The notes below the pieces were generated by a model. The model worked only from the letters and a program-made list of their open reading frames with translations. It did no database searches and had not been told where the DNA came from. The translations under genes were made by a program, and so were the position numbers. A DNA stretch of 64,000 nucleotides from Pieris napi. Its lineage: Eukaryota; Arthropoda; Insecta; Lepidoptera; Pieridae. The stretch is from the NCBI RefSeq assembly GCF_905475465.1, contig NC_062235.1, positions 3,358,001 through 3,422,000 of the forward strand, given 5' to 3'. Of the stretch, positions 23,256 through 36,928 are shown piece by piece; positions within the stretch are counted from its first letter, which is position 1; every line of letters starts with the position of its first letter.

Positions 23256-26200
23256 ATGGCATTAAAGTTTTATGTTATTTTTGCATTTTTATGTATTGTG
23301 CCCATAATATACGCTTGTAACGAAGCAATATGTGCAAGTGTTGTTTCCAAGTGTATGCTTACTCAATCTTGCAAATGTGATCTCAAAGATTGTACTTGCT
23401 GTAAAGAGTGCTTCAATTGCCTCAGCACATTGTACTATGAGTGCTGCAGCTGTGTTGGTAAGTTTATGTTACATTAAGTGTATAAAATAATGTATATGTT
23501 ATCTAAATAACTTCTGTTGTAATAATATTATGTCTTGAATTGATTTTTTAAACAGTAATTATAGTTATAATTGTGAAACACTTGCAATAGTAATGTCAAT
23601 AGTTTTCCAAATGTACATGTTCAATGTGTTAATGAGACTCATTTATTTCTTTTGTTACAGATATGTGTCCTAAACCAAATGACACTCAAACTGAGCTTTC
23701 AAAAGCATCATATGTTGAGGAGTTACCAGACAATGTACCAGGCTTGTTTGCAGCCCTAACTGGTGAATCTGACCCTCAGCAAAGATGGTTGTCCATAACA
23801 TACCCTGTAGACCTTGATATTTCTGCATTCCAACCAGCTGCAGAGAGGCAGTTGGTGTATCATCTCCGTAAGTAATTTATTATTACTAGAAGTACTAATC
23901 ATATTAACTCTTCTTTTATAGTTCTATTTCTATAATTACATTTAGCTAATGCATAGAGAGATGTGATGTGATGGTGTGTAGTATTGTTTACCTTTGACAT
24001 TTATTTAAAGGGGAATGGACTTATTTAGATATATTTAAAGGGCACACACAATTCTTACAAAATTGTGTTTTATGATATCCGTTGATTAACATTTACTTTA
24101 ATAAGTTTACAGATGTAAACTGTTTAAAATTTATGTATTAACTTATTCAGAAATTTTGTGACAATCTTGTGCTTAAAAAAGCTACTTGAGAAATTGACTT
24201 GAAAAACTAATTTATGCTAATTTTATTTAAAAACATGTAAAATAGGTATCAAATTTTAATAGTTTTATCTTGCCTAAACAGTAATTATCATTTTCCCATG
24301 TTTAATAGTTCTCAGAAATCCCCTGCTGAGTTACCTTTGATGAGTCATTTCATTAAGGAATGCTTAAACTACCTGCTAAAGGTCCAATTTTTACAGTTTT
24401 TTTTTGTTACGCCATACAGTTATATTGAATGTTATCTAAAACTTTTACAGTTGACAATTTTTGATAAAGCTTTCTGAGAAATACTATAATACTTTTCCAG
24501 GAAATTATAAAAAGATAATATGTGGCATAGCCAACCATTTTAACATTCTACAATATTGTTTAGGGATTAGTTTTTTTTTCATTCTTCTTTACATATTTTA
24601 TCTTCTTATTCTTATGTTTATTTACTTATTCAAGTACTATTATTTACTTATTATGAAATGTTCATTAGAAAATCACATGTGAATAAGAACAATGTATAAT
24701 GTTCAACATTATTTTTAAAGCTTAAAATTATTATTTGTATACATTTCCATTGTTGTTAAATTACAGAAAGTGTGGAACAAGATTCGGAGCCAGTTAGTCG
24801 TGATATTCTCACTTTTAACTGTACTGTGGCATATATGTCCCAATGCATGTCCTGTTCCAAGTGTAAGGCCTCTTGCAGATCAATGGGCTCCAATAGCTTT
24901 AGGTAATGTATTCTATGAAATAGGTAAAAATAAAAACCAGTATCAATAATAATGAATTAATGTAAACATACTAACACTTAGATTTAAGGTATTAAGCTGT
25001 AATTTTACTAACATTGTTATGGAACCTTGTTTTCTGAATTAAACAATTAAATTAAAAAAATAAGATTTAGATAAATAGCCCTTATATGTCAGAAACATAT
25101 TGAAAAAATGTACAAAACTTGATTAAATGTGTTGTCTTGTCTATGTTGTTTGTAGATAAAAAACTTACTGACACTCTTTACTTACTGGTTAACAGTTGAA
25201 AGAATTTAATTTCTCCACATTTATTTAATTAAAAATATTACAAATTCTATTCCATAAGTTGTGCTTAAATGCAATTACACCCATTATTAATATGTCTTGG
25301 TTTTAATAATATAAAAGTTATGAGTATAAATTTAATATTTTTATTCTGTTATATTTTTTAAACTGTTATAATGACTTCTACTCCCTTATAAAGACTAAAT
25401 CAAAAAACTGTTTTTAACGGATTAAAGTTATGTATTATTATAAATTTACAATTATTTAAAATTATGTTAAATAATTGTAAATTTATAATAATACATAACT
25501 TTAATCCATTAAAAACAGTTTTTTCATGAAATGTGTAAAGGTTATGTCAATCGAAGACAATATTAAGACTAAAACAGTTTAATTACAGTCTTTTAAATAA
25601 TGCACTTCTTCGTCTCCTTCTATACAATTGTGTTTACGGTGCAATTAAAAGAGAGAGATGAGATTTTGTTAAAACTGATTTAATATTTATAATGTATAAA
25701 TGTCACCGTAAAATTGTAAAAACCGTTAGATTGTAATCTATCTCGCGAGATTGTAAACTGTCGAAAGATTGTCAACTCAACATACTGCTTGCAATTTAAC
25801 GTATTATTATTCGGTAGTTATATGAACTTGTTGGGAAGTAAAATTAATCTGTAATTGACCAAAGAAGTTTGAATGATAACTAAGTTAGTGTAGTACAATC
25901 TACCGAATACCGATAACCGATAACCGATAGATTACAATCTAACGGTTTTTACAATTTTACGTTAACATAAATACTAAATAAATTAGTGTTTTAGTCAACA
26001 GAAAACAAGGTTGAATATGTTGTAACGCTATTGTTATGAATTCCAGATGGTTCCACGATGGATGCTGCGAGTGCGTGGGTGATAAATGTATAAATTACGG
26101 GATAAAGGAGAGCAGGTAAGATTTCACAATTCGCGGTATTATAAACAATCGATGTTAATAGATTACGCGAAATCGTAAGGCCACTCTATTAATACGCAAG

Positions 26201-28689
26201 TGGAAACAATACGGAATATTTGTAGGGCATGTAGAACATTCTAGAGGCTTTTTATACTGGAAGCTTAGCTGATAAAATGATGGTTTAGGTTATAGAAAAA
26301 TTCTGTATAAATAATAAAACAAATGTATGTTAGACTTTCTAATTAACGTAATATAGAACATTTATGGCCCAGCTTGGTTTGATTACTTAAAAAAATAATT
26401 ATTATTTTAGTTTGATAAGTCAATTAATAAAATGATCACTATATTTGTTGCGTAATATGGTTTCTATGGGACACCTTATTGTGTTCACTACGAAGCTAAG
26501 CGAATTAAACAATTCCTGCTAAAAATAATAATTATATTTGTTTAATAGCCATATAATTCAGCAACATTCCTACAATCACCTTATTTTTATCGTTTTGACA
26601 GTGTAGTTGTCATTTAAAAAAAAAATATGTTTATAAAATATTGCTAAAACAAAAAAATTTAATTCAATGTTTCGGTGATCATTGAAAACTGTGACTAAAT
26701 TCAATAAGGCCTGCTGATATAAAAAAAATACTTAATTTCATAAACAAAAAAATAATAAGAACAAGAACTTGTGACATTTACAATATATAAGTCAAGAAAG
26801 GTAATAGACAGTTTTTATAATCCAACTAAAAAGCGTTTTATGAAGTGCATTTTCTTTTAAAATCTTATAAATTAGGTATTCAAATATATCGTGTTTATCT
26901 CCGTAATATGGAATACAAAGCAGACACCTGCGCCACAAGGCCACTCCTGCATTAACATACGCTGACGTACATAACATATTATATTACATGCGCAGGTGTC
27001 GCTAAACTAATTATTAATCTTTAAATATAAATAATATTTATAGGCGCTTGACTTTTGAAACAAATTTATTAAAGAAAATATTTAAAAATATGGCGTCCAA
27101 ATGTGTAACACATAAGACTTATTAAACATTTATGAATACCGCATTAGGCGAATAAGCTCCTTAAATACGTAATTACTAAAATTTATACTTAATATTTTTA
27201 TTATGTTTTGTAAATTTTATGTTTTCTGTAATTGTCACACTGTATAGTATATAAGGTGGTGTACGTTAATTAATCTATATACCTATATAAAAGAAAGTCG
27301 TGTTTGTTACAACACTTATAACTCGAGAACGGCTGGACCGATTGCCATGGTTTTTGATTTGTTGGATTGGTTTCCGTCCCGAATAGCAGAATAAGCAATA
27401 AAATATCGGATAAGTTATCGAAAAACAATAAATAAATTAATTAATTTTACGAATGCAAAAACCATATGGTGCCATCTGTTGACAAAACTACACATCATTT
27501 TACGTCGAATTCGTGTCAGTTCAAGAAATTCCGATCTTGAGGTGAATGAGGAGATGCATAACCATGCTTTGATCCTGATCAAAAGATGTTGGATATCAGA
27601 AAGTGCTTAACATGCAGTATCGCCATATTGACGCTAGAGAGAAGATGCCTAATGTGTAAAACTGCCATTCTTCTTTCGCAATGGCAAGCAATAAAACATT
27701 TCTGTATTTGCAAAAAAGTTGTATTAATGTAATATTTAACATTAATGAAATCCTAAAATAAGTTAAATTAAAGTAACAACGATATTATAAGGTTGTAGGG
27801 CGGAACGAAGTTAGCCAGGTCAGCTAGTTAATAAATAAAATCCACTAGTACCTGTAGCCGTGCAGACCATACAGGCTAAATATACATTTTAAAATTAACA
27901 ATAATAAATTATGAATAATTGTATTGATACAACCTTTGCATGTAAGTTTATATTCTATTTTTTTATGTTAGTATATATAGATCTTAGCCACTCGGTTGGG
28001 AGGTCACCTGTGTCGTAAATGTGATTGAATAATCGTTTCAGTAAGTTTATGTTCTCCCCTTCCAAGAGTTAAACGACCTTTACTGGGATGTTATCTGGGC
28101 CTGGGGTTCTGCCCAATTTAGCCGATTTTAACGCATATAAAATTTCTGCTTTTATTATGGGTGGGCCAGTATCTTTACCAGTTAAGGACATTGCGAGGTG
28201 TCTTGTTGGGTCTTCAAACATTTTTGATATGTATTCCAACCATCTATCCTTCTTGGCCTCAATACTAAAAAGTAGCTGCCCGTTTGTATCGGCTAAGCTA
28301 GTTAAATTGCTGCACTTAAGTCCCAATATTTCTTTAATATTTTTGTGCACATTGAAGCTATCGTGTTTGTAAACACAGCAAAGATGTGGAACTCCTTGAC
28401 TTCTTTCATCTTCCCTTTATCATTTAGCATAGGTTCATTTAAGCGGCGGTTAATTAGGCATCTCCGACAGGCGTGACCGGATCTCACTCAACATTGTTTG
28501 GAGTCTGTCCAGTTCTGTATAAAAAAATATGAATAGGAATTTATCAGGGCAAAATCTAATTCTAATATATTTTTTTCTAGATGTCTGGCATGTCCAGGTG
28601 GTATAGAGACTGCGGAAACTGCGGTAGATGACGACCTCAGTTACGACGATCTCGACTATGGAGAGGAAGTAGACGCCCAATCTGTTTGA
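23256..28689 (+). CDS. tsg: Twisted gastrulation, secreted BMP modulator
   Basis: Tsg acts outside the cell with Short gastrulation/Chordin and BMP ligands to shape the dorsoventral signal. Coding exons are 23256-23457, 23661-23867, 24767-24902, 26047-26115 and 28581-28689. All junctions are GT-AG and in phase, giving 723 bp or 240 residues, within the family range. The ATG at 23256 opens a signal peptide (MALKFYVIFAF...) ending near A20. The N-terminal Cys-rich domain follows: CNEAICASVVSKCMLTQSC from residue 21, and 14 cysteines by residue 70. The middle holds the family block 'DNVPGLFAALTG'. The C-terminal Cys-rich domain runs from about 150 (FNCTVAYMSQCMSCSKC, WFHDGCCECVGDKCINYG, CLACPGG) and ends in an acidic tail. 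N-glycosylation sequons are at N74 and N154. Introns 3 and 4 carry MITEs, a Helitron and an antisense LINE fragment. The structure is intact. Confidence 0.95.
25402..25524. mobile_element. Hairpin MITE with about 58-bp arms
   Basis: Arms at about 25402-25460 and 25465-25524 are near-perfect inverted copies ('aaactgtttttaacggatta' against its complement, with a two-base difference), separated by a few bases. A single arm of the same family occurs at 11203-11275. It lies in tsg intron 3 and would fold into one long hairpin if transcribed. Confidence 0.75.
25707..25961. mobile_element. MITE with 35-bp perfect inverted repeats
   Basis: The left end CGTAAAATTGTAAAAACCGT continues into 'tagattgtaatctat', and the right end is its exact reverse complement. 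Repeated 'ccgataa' motifs lie near the right end. It is 255 bp, has no ORF and lies in tsg intron 3. The superfamily is unassigned. Confidence 0.8.
27274..27827 (+). mobile_element. Non-autonomous Helitron-like element (family C)
   Basis: It starts 'tctatatacctatataaaag', continues 'aactcgagaacggctggacc' and ends 'GCCAGGTCAGCTAGT'. The layout (TC start, AACGGCT motif, CTAGT end) is the same as families A and B. It lies in tsg intron 4. Confidence 0.65.
28069..28380 (-). pseudogene. LINE reverse-transcriptase N-terminal fragment
   Basis: The minus frame contains 'KKDRWLEYISKMFEDPTRH', then GPPIIKAEILYALKSAKLGR and TPGPDNIPVKV. This is the linker and RT start seen in insect non-LTR ORF2 proteins ('...APGPDGIP...'). 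It is cut at both ends and lies antisense in tsg intron 4. A plus-strand fragment of the same family is at 49229-49336. Confidence 0.75.
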
Positions 28690-28889
28690 AGTATCAATTA
28701 AGTTTTAATAAGTAGAAAGCTTTAATTTTACTGTGACCTATTTAGCCATTCACAAGATATACTTACGTATTAATAACGATAATGAGACAAAAAAAAATAA
28801 TTTCTTGATAATATTTTTGATTATTAATTACAATGTAAAATGAGCAATGTTTTTGTGCGAGCTAATAGTTATATCGTTCAAGAATTATA

Positions 28890-28990
28890 TTCGTACGAAT
28901 TCTTAAATGGCAACGCACTGCGAGCCTTTTGTCAATGTACGTGTCCATGGGCGGCTGTGTCCTGCCCATTTACCCCGTTCTATAAAAATA
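28890..28990 (+). repeat. LINE 3' tail
   Basis: It reads 'aattcttaaatggcaacgca', 'gtgtccatgggcggctgtg' and 'cccatttaccccgttctata', then a run of A. Only the last 100 bp of the element is kept. Confidence 0.65.
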
Positions 28991-31636
28991 ATCGTTATAG
29001 GATGTAAAAATTAGTTGGCGCTAATACTGGAATCTGAAATGCCTAGAAAATAGTGTAATTGTACCGTTTCTCTCTCTCATCACAGTTTATACACTATTTG
29101 ATAGAAAGAGACGAAAGATTACTGAGGGACTGAATTTTCTGTACGAAGACATATTTGATAATGAATTGCCCATCTCTAAAAATTCTAACCAGTTTCATTA
29201 GCTGTCAATCGCTCTTTTATATATAAACTTTGACATATTTACCAGTACTCAAAACGAGATTGTGACTGGAGATACGATTTAAAACACTGGCCGAAGTGTT
29301 TATGAATAAGGCTCTAGAAATCGTAAATCAAATTGAAAGTGTTAGTGTAAAATATTTTTTTTTCAACTGTAATTTATATTCAAGATGAGATTATAATTTC
29401 GGATAAGATCCTAATTAGGTTCCAACAACAATTTCTATTGGATTTTTTTAAATTACGTTTTTTATACTCAATATTCACAAATCCAGTTATTATGTTAATT
29501 TATAGATTTAAGTAAAAATCAAGAGATTCGAAACAAACTCTTAACTTGTATTATTAATATTTAACTTTTAATAAGAACTTCGAAGCATAGAATAGATAAA
29601 ATTGTATAGGACTTTTGTCTAATGTGTCGATTTAACTCACAAAATTTAATACACATGACAAATACATAAAGTATGATTGCATTATCATGTATAAAATTTA
29701 TCTCCATTACCCGTCCATCTGGACTTACCCTTTTTGAGAATCTATGTTACATTTTACAAGGGGCTATTTGACAAGATTTAAAAACTATTTCAAATTATTC
29801 ATTAGCGTTTATGTAACCTTCATTATACATATATTCATTTTGTTAAGTTTGCTTTAAAATGTCAAATATACATAATTTGAATAACCCGCCAAAACAAGAT
29901 GGCGTCGCACCAAACAAACGTCAAGTTTTTTACGTGTTAATTGTCATTCTTATATTAAACGAACACACTTATATTTCGATATAACAGTCTCCGAATTATA
30001 ACTCCAATGGAATTTTAGACAAGTGAAGACATTATTTACTGGCATGATACGCCGTCGACTAATCTGTGACCGTTTTGTGTCACGTGACTGACGTATAAAA
30101 TCACTATTTTAAACTATGGACTACTTAAACTTGGAATACTTCCAATAATTATTTTTCTGTCAAATAGCCCTTTCCCATAATCCACAATGAATAGTGTTCT
30201 TAATTAAAACATCATTTTTTTTAGTCTAAGCTATCCACATTTACGTATTATTCTTAAAAATACTATAAACCTCGAATATCTATTTAAAGTTTTGTTGCTA
30301 TCGTTTCCGTAAATATAGTGTAAAATCATATCGGCAAACCAACTAAAGGTGAGAACTTTACACCGTTTGAAAGAGTTTGATTAAAGAGTTTAGACTAAAC
30401 ACAGTACAATTTACGGCAATTTTTTTTGAATAGCCACTATTCATAAAAGCTTATTCAGACTCATTGCACGCTTAAATCAAGCATTCTTTCTCATTCTGTT
30501 ATTGTGTTTACTGTGTGAAGAAGAGATTTGAGTTCTTTACTTTTAATGATGCAATACGGCGAATTAATTTTTTATGAATATGAGATATTTTAACGTAACT
30601 TATTATTGATTTTTAACCTTTAAACATTGAATCTCAATCTATGAATTTAATTTAAAAATTCAGGAATGTTATTAATATTTATTATAACATTACATGTAGA
30701 AAGTAAGAATTTTTTACTTTGCACCATCAAATCCGCGTACCATTCCTTAAAAAGGTCGGCATTATTTTGCCTCCTGTCCCATAAAAAAATAAATGATCCT
30801 TCTTGAAACCTGAAATTTAAAAGGCAAAAATCATGTTCAATATCCCACGATAACAGATTTACTATTATAATATTTTGTATGTAAAAAGAAAATATTACTT
30901 CTACTAATATAAAATAAAGAATGTATCTGTTACATCGGTTATAATACGAAACGTAATTATTATGAAATAAGTTTTTTACGATGTTTTAGTCATGTGTATT
31001 TCTACAATTGATGTAATTTGATAAATCAAATTTAAATGATTTTAAATTTATCATTAAGTTAGCAAATTTCCGTCCGTGAATTAATCTTAGTGTTTAGTAA
31101 TATATTTTTATATCGAGATTCTAATCTCCAAGTGCCAATTGTCATGTACAAATTATTGCCATTTAAAAATCATTAAAGTTGCAATATGCAATAAGTGCCT
31201 TATTAGTTTACCTATGTGTATGACGTAATAAATCGTTTATAATCATTTTTTGTTTTATTTTTTGTGTACCTCCAAACCTGTCGTCCATGTTAATTAACGT
31301 CTAAACATCGAAAATCTTTGAAGGTCACCGGAGTTACCTTGAAGTTTTTGTATAATAAAAATTGTTATAAGTACGCTAAATCTTTATTGTTTAATAAATG
31401 TATGATCTGAGACGCTTTAGGCATTTTCTCACGTATCAAGGAGTATAATTTAAGTAACATGAATTTATGTTAATGTTATTAGATTACGTACTAGCTGTAC
31501 TCTACGGTTCCAGCTTTACTCGACTTAAATGGTTTTTTTTTTTTAGACATTTGGTAACACCGACTTTTGTAGATCTTGATGTCTTCTATAAAACTGTAGC
31601 TCAACTCTTTGTTATTTTTTTAAAAGATTCCGCAGC

Positions 31637-31672
31637 AATAAAAATTCCTATATATATTTAGGAATTTTTATT
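31637..31672. repeat. Perfect 14-bp hairpin
   Basis: AATAAAAATTCCTA and its exact complement TAGGAATTTTTATT flank an 8-base TATATATT loop. It is too short and AT-rich to call an RNA gene. It could be a transposon relic. Confidence 0.6.
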
Positions 31673-32289
31673 GATCTTTCCCACCTTTCGTTAGGGTCTG
31701 TAACTTACGATAGTGTAATCCAAACAGACAGCAACAGATTAACATGCAATCATCTTTATAATGATATTAATGTAGATTACACGACCTCCAAAGGAGTCAA
31801 GGTACCTTCCAAAAACCACCTGTCTCTCATTTTTGCTACTATTTTCCAATCTTCCCAGGTTTCTAGTGGGTGTCCTAACCTAAAAGAAACTCAATAAAAT
31901 GCTGATGAACTTGAATTAGCAATAATGTTTGATTTTAAAGCCTAAACTAGAAGACTATACGTCATAGACATTTTAAGGGTCAATGCACTCGCTACTGGCG
32001 TCGTCAAGTTGCTACTGTGTGTTCAGATGTTTGCTTTGATTTATCAAATTCATAAACACAGTATTTGTGTGTTTAAGTATGCTTATAGAGCATAAAGTAG
32101 ACATAACCTAAAATTATGCCACCTTAATCTATGGTTTTATATAGACAGGACTTTGATCTTTGTATAATCATATCACAAATTGGAAATTCCAATGTATCGA
32201 TAATTTGCTAAAAATGTTTACTTACTTATCAATAAATTGGCCTTTGCTTACGTCCGAAAGTAGTATTAAAGACAGATTTAAATACATTA

Positions 32290-32650
32290 CTCCAATTTTT
32301 TAATGGGGTCAAACGAATCACGGAGATACCATAAAAGACAAGTGCAACCCATGTAAGAGAGTGCGTTGCTGGTCTATAAGAGAGGTGTATGCCCTTTTTT
32401 AAGTTTTTATATCGTATCTCCCAGGAAAAACCTCCATTTGAAGACCATTCCACAGCCACAGGTTCTGGTTCCAAAAATGGAAAGGAAATGCCTAGATAAT
32501 CGGACTGTGGACTTCCAGGTGATGCACATGAAACTTAGAAATTATTTCGGTGTGGGAATGATACGAGGCAGCAGGGATCAGCTCAAACACTTCTTCAGAA
32601 CACTCTCCACTACACTAGTACACTTAGCGAAATATTCTGTCTTCATTATG
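32290..32650 (-). pseudogene. LINE ORF2 C-terminal remnant
   Basis: On the minus strand, broken frames give RLSRHFL, WNGLQMEVFP-like and LKKGIHLSYRPATHSL segments. They follow the usual C-terminal order of Jockey-like ORF2 (RF..NFL, LWN.LP..VFP, FK). It is heavily decayed, with several stops and shifts. Confidence 0.5.
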
Positions 32651-34184
32651 TCGGCATAGCAATGAATCTTGTCGATGTTCTACAAGTCATTGGTATGCAG
32701 TATAGTATGGTATAGTGCTATTGATTATAGTACTATACTATAACTACGTACGAGTATACCTACAGGTTACAGATTTTTAAAATATTTTGAAGCAGGAAAC
32801 CATATAACAAAATACTAAAAAAAATACTTATTAAATCTTTATTACGTGATAAATTTTATTCAAACAATATAAAAGGTCAATAAAATAAATTACAATAGTA
32901 TCTACACTAACAGGTTTCCCAGGTTTATACTTTATAAAAAAATATTATTGTAAAAAATCTGTAAAAGATTTTGGATAACTCGAATAATGTAACTTTATAC
33001 AGTAGGCAAAACATAAAACGTGAATTGCGATGGCTGCATTACTACATTTAATAATCATTTCATTAGTTATATTAAAATATTTCCATACGAAATCGTATTG
33101 TTTCTAAGTTTAGTATTCTAACATAGGATTATATTATCAAAACTTAAAAACGACCTTAATTTTATTGACGTAGCTGTGTGATTACGTGTGATTAAGAAAT
33201 ATTTTTGTCCCAATTTTTAGCTACGATAAGATCTATATCATTTGGCTATTCAAATAGATACGATTCTAAACAAATTTAGCCTCGAATTGACATTATTTTA
33301 TAAGAATATATTGATAATTATAATTTATAGAATTAGAAATTTTATCAATTATTTACACAAGAGCGTAAAAGAAAATACATAGGGTTCATATCACCACGAT
33401 TATAATAGGAGTGACAAATGTTAGTTTACGTGTTCCACTTTCATAATACTAGTGTTATGAAGATGTAACAATAGTTAATCATCATGTTTGTTCAAATTTC
33501 TGAAGCATGGCCATTATTGTAATGAAAAGAATTCTGGATTAATATAATTTAATACGCTACATTGAATGTTATTATTGCGATACATTTTTATATTGGAATT
33601 GAGCCAATGCCGTTTCTTGGTCAATATGGAAGGGTATCGAAGGTTCGACTCTCGTCATGGAACTCAACGCGTACAATAATAAATATTAAATTGGATAAAA
33701 TATTTAATAATAATTGGGTTGGTAACTGACTCTTTATAAAAATATATCTTGTCAACAATTTCAAAATCTCTAAATTAATAAGACTTAAGTATTCGAAACT
33801 TTTATCTACACATACAAATGATTATCGTACACAAGCACGAATTTATAGATTAAAAGTACCGCGTGTGATAAGCCTTTAAAGTTAGATTAGAGTAGATTTC
33901 ACAGATTATTATATAGTTATACAACGAACACAGTTCTTATCTTTATCAAATTGTACCACTGTGTAATAAGTAAACTGTGTGTTGAATTGCAATGGCTTAT
34001 TTATAGTGAAGACTACGGAATCAGCTGTGCGCGAGTCGAATCGAGTTTACGAACGGCGCGCACGCCGCTCCTACGCGCCTTTATTTTTTATGATAAAGTT
34101 TAAGTTGTTTAGTGTAATTAGTTATATACAACACCTAGTATGTGTTTCTAAACTGAACTGATAGTTAAGTGAATAAGTGGCAAA

Positions 34185-34281
34185 ATGCGGAGCGAACTTC
34201 TCTCACCCACGGAGCTGGAGGGGACCGACTACCTCCTCTCCTCAACAATCCGGCTGGAGGACAGCTTTCTGCAAATACTGG
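34185..34281 (+). CDS. Candidate first coding exon of an unrecognised gene
   Basis: An ATG in good context (caaaATG) opens 32 codons ending in G|GTAAGT, an ideal donor, in phase 1. The peptide begins MRSELLSPTELEGTDYLLSS and continues TIRLEDSFLQIL. Codon choice is GC-rich (CTG, GAG, CTC) against a strongly AT-rich surrounding, which favours real coding. It is acidic and leucine-rich and no domain is recognised. About 200 bp upstream is also GC-richer and could be the 5' UTR or promoter. No downstream partner exon was recognised, so the next intron is long or the exons are off the window. Confidence 0.55.
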
Positions 34282-34802
34282 GTAAGTACACTTGATATAC
34301 ATATTTAATTAGGATATGAATATTTACTAAAACGGCAGAGTCACGGCGGTCATTTAAGTTTGAACCCAAGGTTATTTGCTTTTAACATATTGTGATCACT
34401 GAAATTTGAATAAGCAATTATTTAAGTACTGAGTTCTAAGAGTAATTAGCTTATCTAGGTAGGTACTACGTTTACTGACATGCCGTATTATTGTCTGCTA
34501 TCTGACCCTGTCTAATAGATAGCTATTAACCCAAACGACGCTAGAATCATTTATGCTACGGATAGGTTTACTATGTTCAATGATTATACAAAACCATACA
34601 AAGTATATACACAAATAGTATCCTACAAATCGCTTTGAAGAATGCTAGTTAAAAGGTTTTTCGTAATTTTCACCATTGAATAACTTGTTCACTGAGCTAA
34701 GTGCTCGTACTACCCACGCATTTGAAGGTAAACAAGATTCAATGTTTTTTACTAAAACATAAAAATATGAATATCAGTTGACGTAAAAATGAATATATAT
34801 AT

Positions 34803-35041
34803 TTTTTTTTAAAGACAATTCACACCAATTGACCTAGTCCCATGCTAAGCTGGTGAAGCTTGTTTTATGGCAACGTATATACATATTATAGATAGATAGA
34901 CAAATAAATACATATATAAACACCCAAGACCTAAGCACAACACCAAATGCTCATTACATCGATGTTCGTCTCACCCGGGGATCGAACCCGGGACCCATGG
35001 ATTCGCAGTCAGGGGTACTAACCACTAGACCAATGAGTCAA
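34803..35041 (-). repeat. tRNA-derived SINE
   Basis: The reverse complement opens with a tRNA-like head: TGGTCTAGTGGTTAG (A box) and GGGTTCGATCCCCGG (B box). A tRNA-unrelated body follows, with 'gcttaggtcttgggtgttta', a GATA-like repeat and 'caattggtgtgaattgtctt' before an A-rich tail. It matches 60311-60570 (same strand) and the deleted copy at 39030-39105. Confidence 0.85.
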
Positions 35042-36890
35042 AAAATATAATGTTTAAGGCAATTAATTAGGTCATTGAATACGTACAAAATGAGTAATAT
35101 AAATTTCAATTAGGTATTTTTTTATATATACCCTTGGTAGGCCATGTTACTATATTATATTTAGTAAACACGTTTTTTTTTTCATATTCCAACTTTCAAA
35201 AATATGCGATATACTCGTTTTTACATAATTTTTTTTTATGATTAAACGTTTGCTAACGTGTATGACAATGAAAGCAAAAAAAAACTAATTAACAGGCAAA
35301 CATAGCGTGCTTTATGCTTAGATAATAACTATTGCTAATAATTAATACATATATTCTATTGCTAATAGAATTCTTACAAACTATAAATATGTGATTACAC
35401 ATACACAGGTATTTGACACAATTTTTTACTCAAAAGGGTTCCCAAATCTAACACATTATAATGAATTGTTGTCAAATGAATAAACACATTTTTATTCTAT
35501 TATTTAAAGCAATCAAATTATTCCAATATTTTTTGAGCTAACATTCATCCTAGGAATAGCAGAGTTACAAACGTTTAATAGGAAATCGAGTATCGGTATA
35601 TTTAAAAAAAAATCAAACGGATTTTTGTACCATTTCAACCAATGCCTAGTGTGATTCATGAGCAAGTTTAGGTGTATAATTTAGTATCGTTTTATGTAAA
35701 TTACTAAAATTTAATGATGATTGTTGAAGAGGTCGCACAAAAACTTTCCGAAAATACAGTATCCACGCAGGTGAAGCTGCGGTAAGCATAACAATATTAA
35801 AGTTATTAAACACATTCTTATTCTACCACGAACTGTGTTGTTAAAAATTAAAATAATATTACTTAGTAACTGACAAAAACTTACTTATATTTACCTCAAA
35901 TAATTGCAGAGTTAATTAAAATAGTCTTGGCTTATTTTGTTGTCTTTTCTTCAATGTCAATCGGAACAACGAAAAGATCCGGATTTGATATGGAACAATT
36001 TTTATAGTCAACGTTGCATGAAGTACCCGTAGAGCAATTACCTGAATTAAGTACACGTTGCTTTTCATGATTATCTAGGAAGTATAAATACAGTTAAAAT
36101 CTGTTATAACGATATCGAAGGAACTATTCATTGGTCATAAAAACCGATAGTCGTAACCTAATATGTAACCGTAACCTAAATAGAAAACTTGTTTACTAAT
36201 GTAAAATAATAAAATTTTCCTTTTTAAAATATCTAACTTCAGTCCTAAGAGTGTGCTGAAATGTAAATTAAATATAAAATCTTAATACTAAATTTTAGAT
36301 TCCGTAATTATATAAATTATAACGACAATAAATTCATATCTCAAATTCAAGTTTCTCATCCACAAGATTTAAAAAATATTTGTCGAAGTTTACTATAGTC
36401 TAACCAATTGCAACATTTTTTTTTAGATTCTACCCTCATTTAGTTTTATAAACAATAAAAATATAACCCGTATAAATATCTAATGACAAACAACCTAACC
36501 AACTTGTTAAAGACACTGGACGGAACTAGCGTTTAAGATACAGGCTAGGCCTAGTTTAATCGCTAGTGCACATAGAATTATTTTATGTACGAGGTTCACC
36601 AAAATTAATAGTGAAAACACAACGATTCGTTGCATATTGTATGTTTATAACCTTTAGAATGTAAGTACCAAATGTTTTTATTCTAATAGAATTCAGCCGG
36701 GACCTTTGATTTCGGTCAAAATAACCGGTATGTTGTTCTAAACGATGTCGTCGTAAACGGTTTTGACTGTATGTATTTACAATGCAACTTTTTGGATACA
36801 AACGTCCCATCGCTGCTATGCTGCGATATCGCGGGCTACTTGATTGCAAGGAAGTTGCATGGATTTGGGGTAACAATTTAGAAAGCGGTA
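35042..36890. other. Non-coding stretch after the 34.2-kb exon
   Basis: No gene or convincing repeat was recognised. It is AT-rich with short homopolymer runs. The minus-strand ORF at 36583-36876 has no recognisable motif. Confidence 0.4.
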
Positions 36891-36898
36891 ACCCGAAT

Positions 36899-36928
36899 TG
36901 GGGGTTGCGGGGTAGGGGAGGAGGGCGT
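36899..36928 (+). other. G-quadruplex-type motif
   Basis: Four closely spaced G runs of 5, 4, 4 and 3 occur within 27 bases (GGGGGTTGCGGGGTAGGGGA, then GGAGGG). It fits the standard pattern of four G tracts with short loops and is an isolated G-rich island in AT-rich DNA. Confidence 0.6.

Larger units (their letters stand above)
28690..33960. other. tsg 3' region and intergenic spacer
   Basis: No further coding exon was recognised. The tsg 3' UTR begins here, but no clear polyadenylation site could be chosen. It contains LINE pieces at 28890-28990 and 30738-30795, a perfect hairpin at 31637-31672 and an antisense LINE fragment at 32290-32650. The rest is AT-rich with nothing recognised. Confidence 0.5.

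Noticed and set aside
34960..35041. A tRNA gene on the minus strand
   Set aside because: The A and B boxes are present, but the sequence continues into a repeated non-tRNA body with an A-rich end and recurs at 60.3 kb. It is a SINE head, not a functional tRNA.
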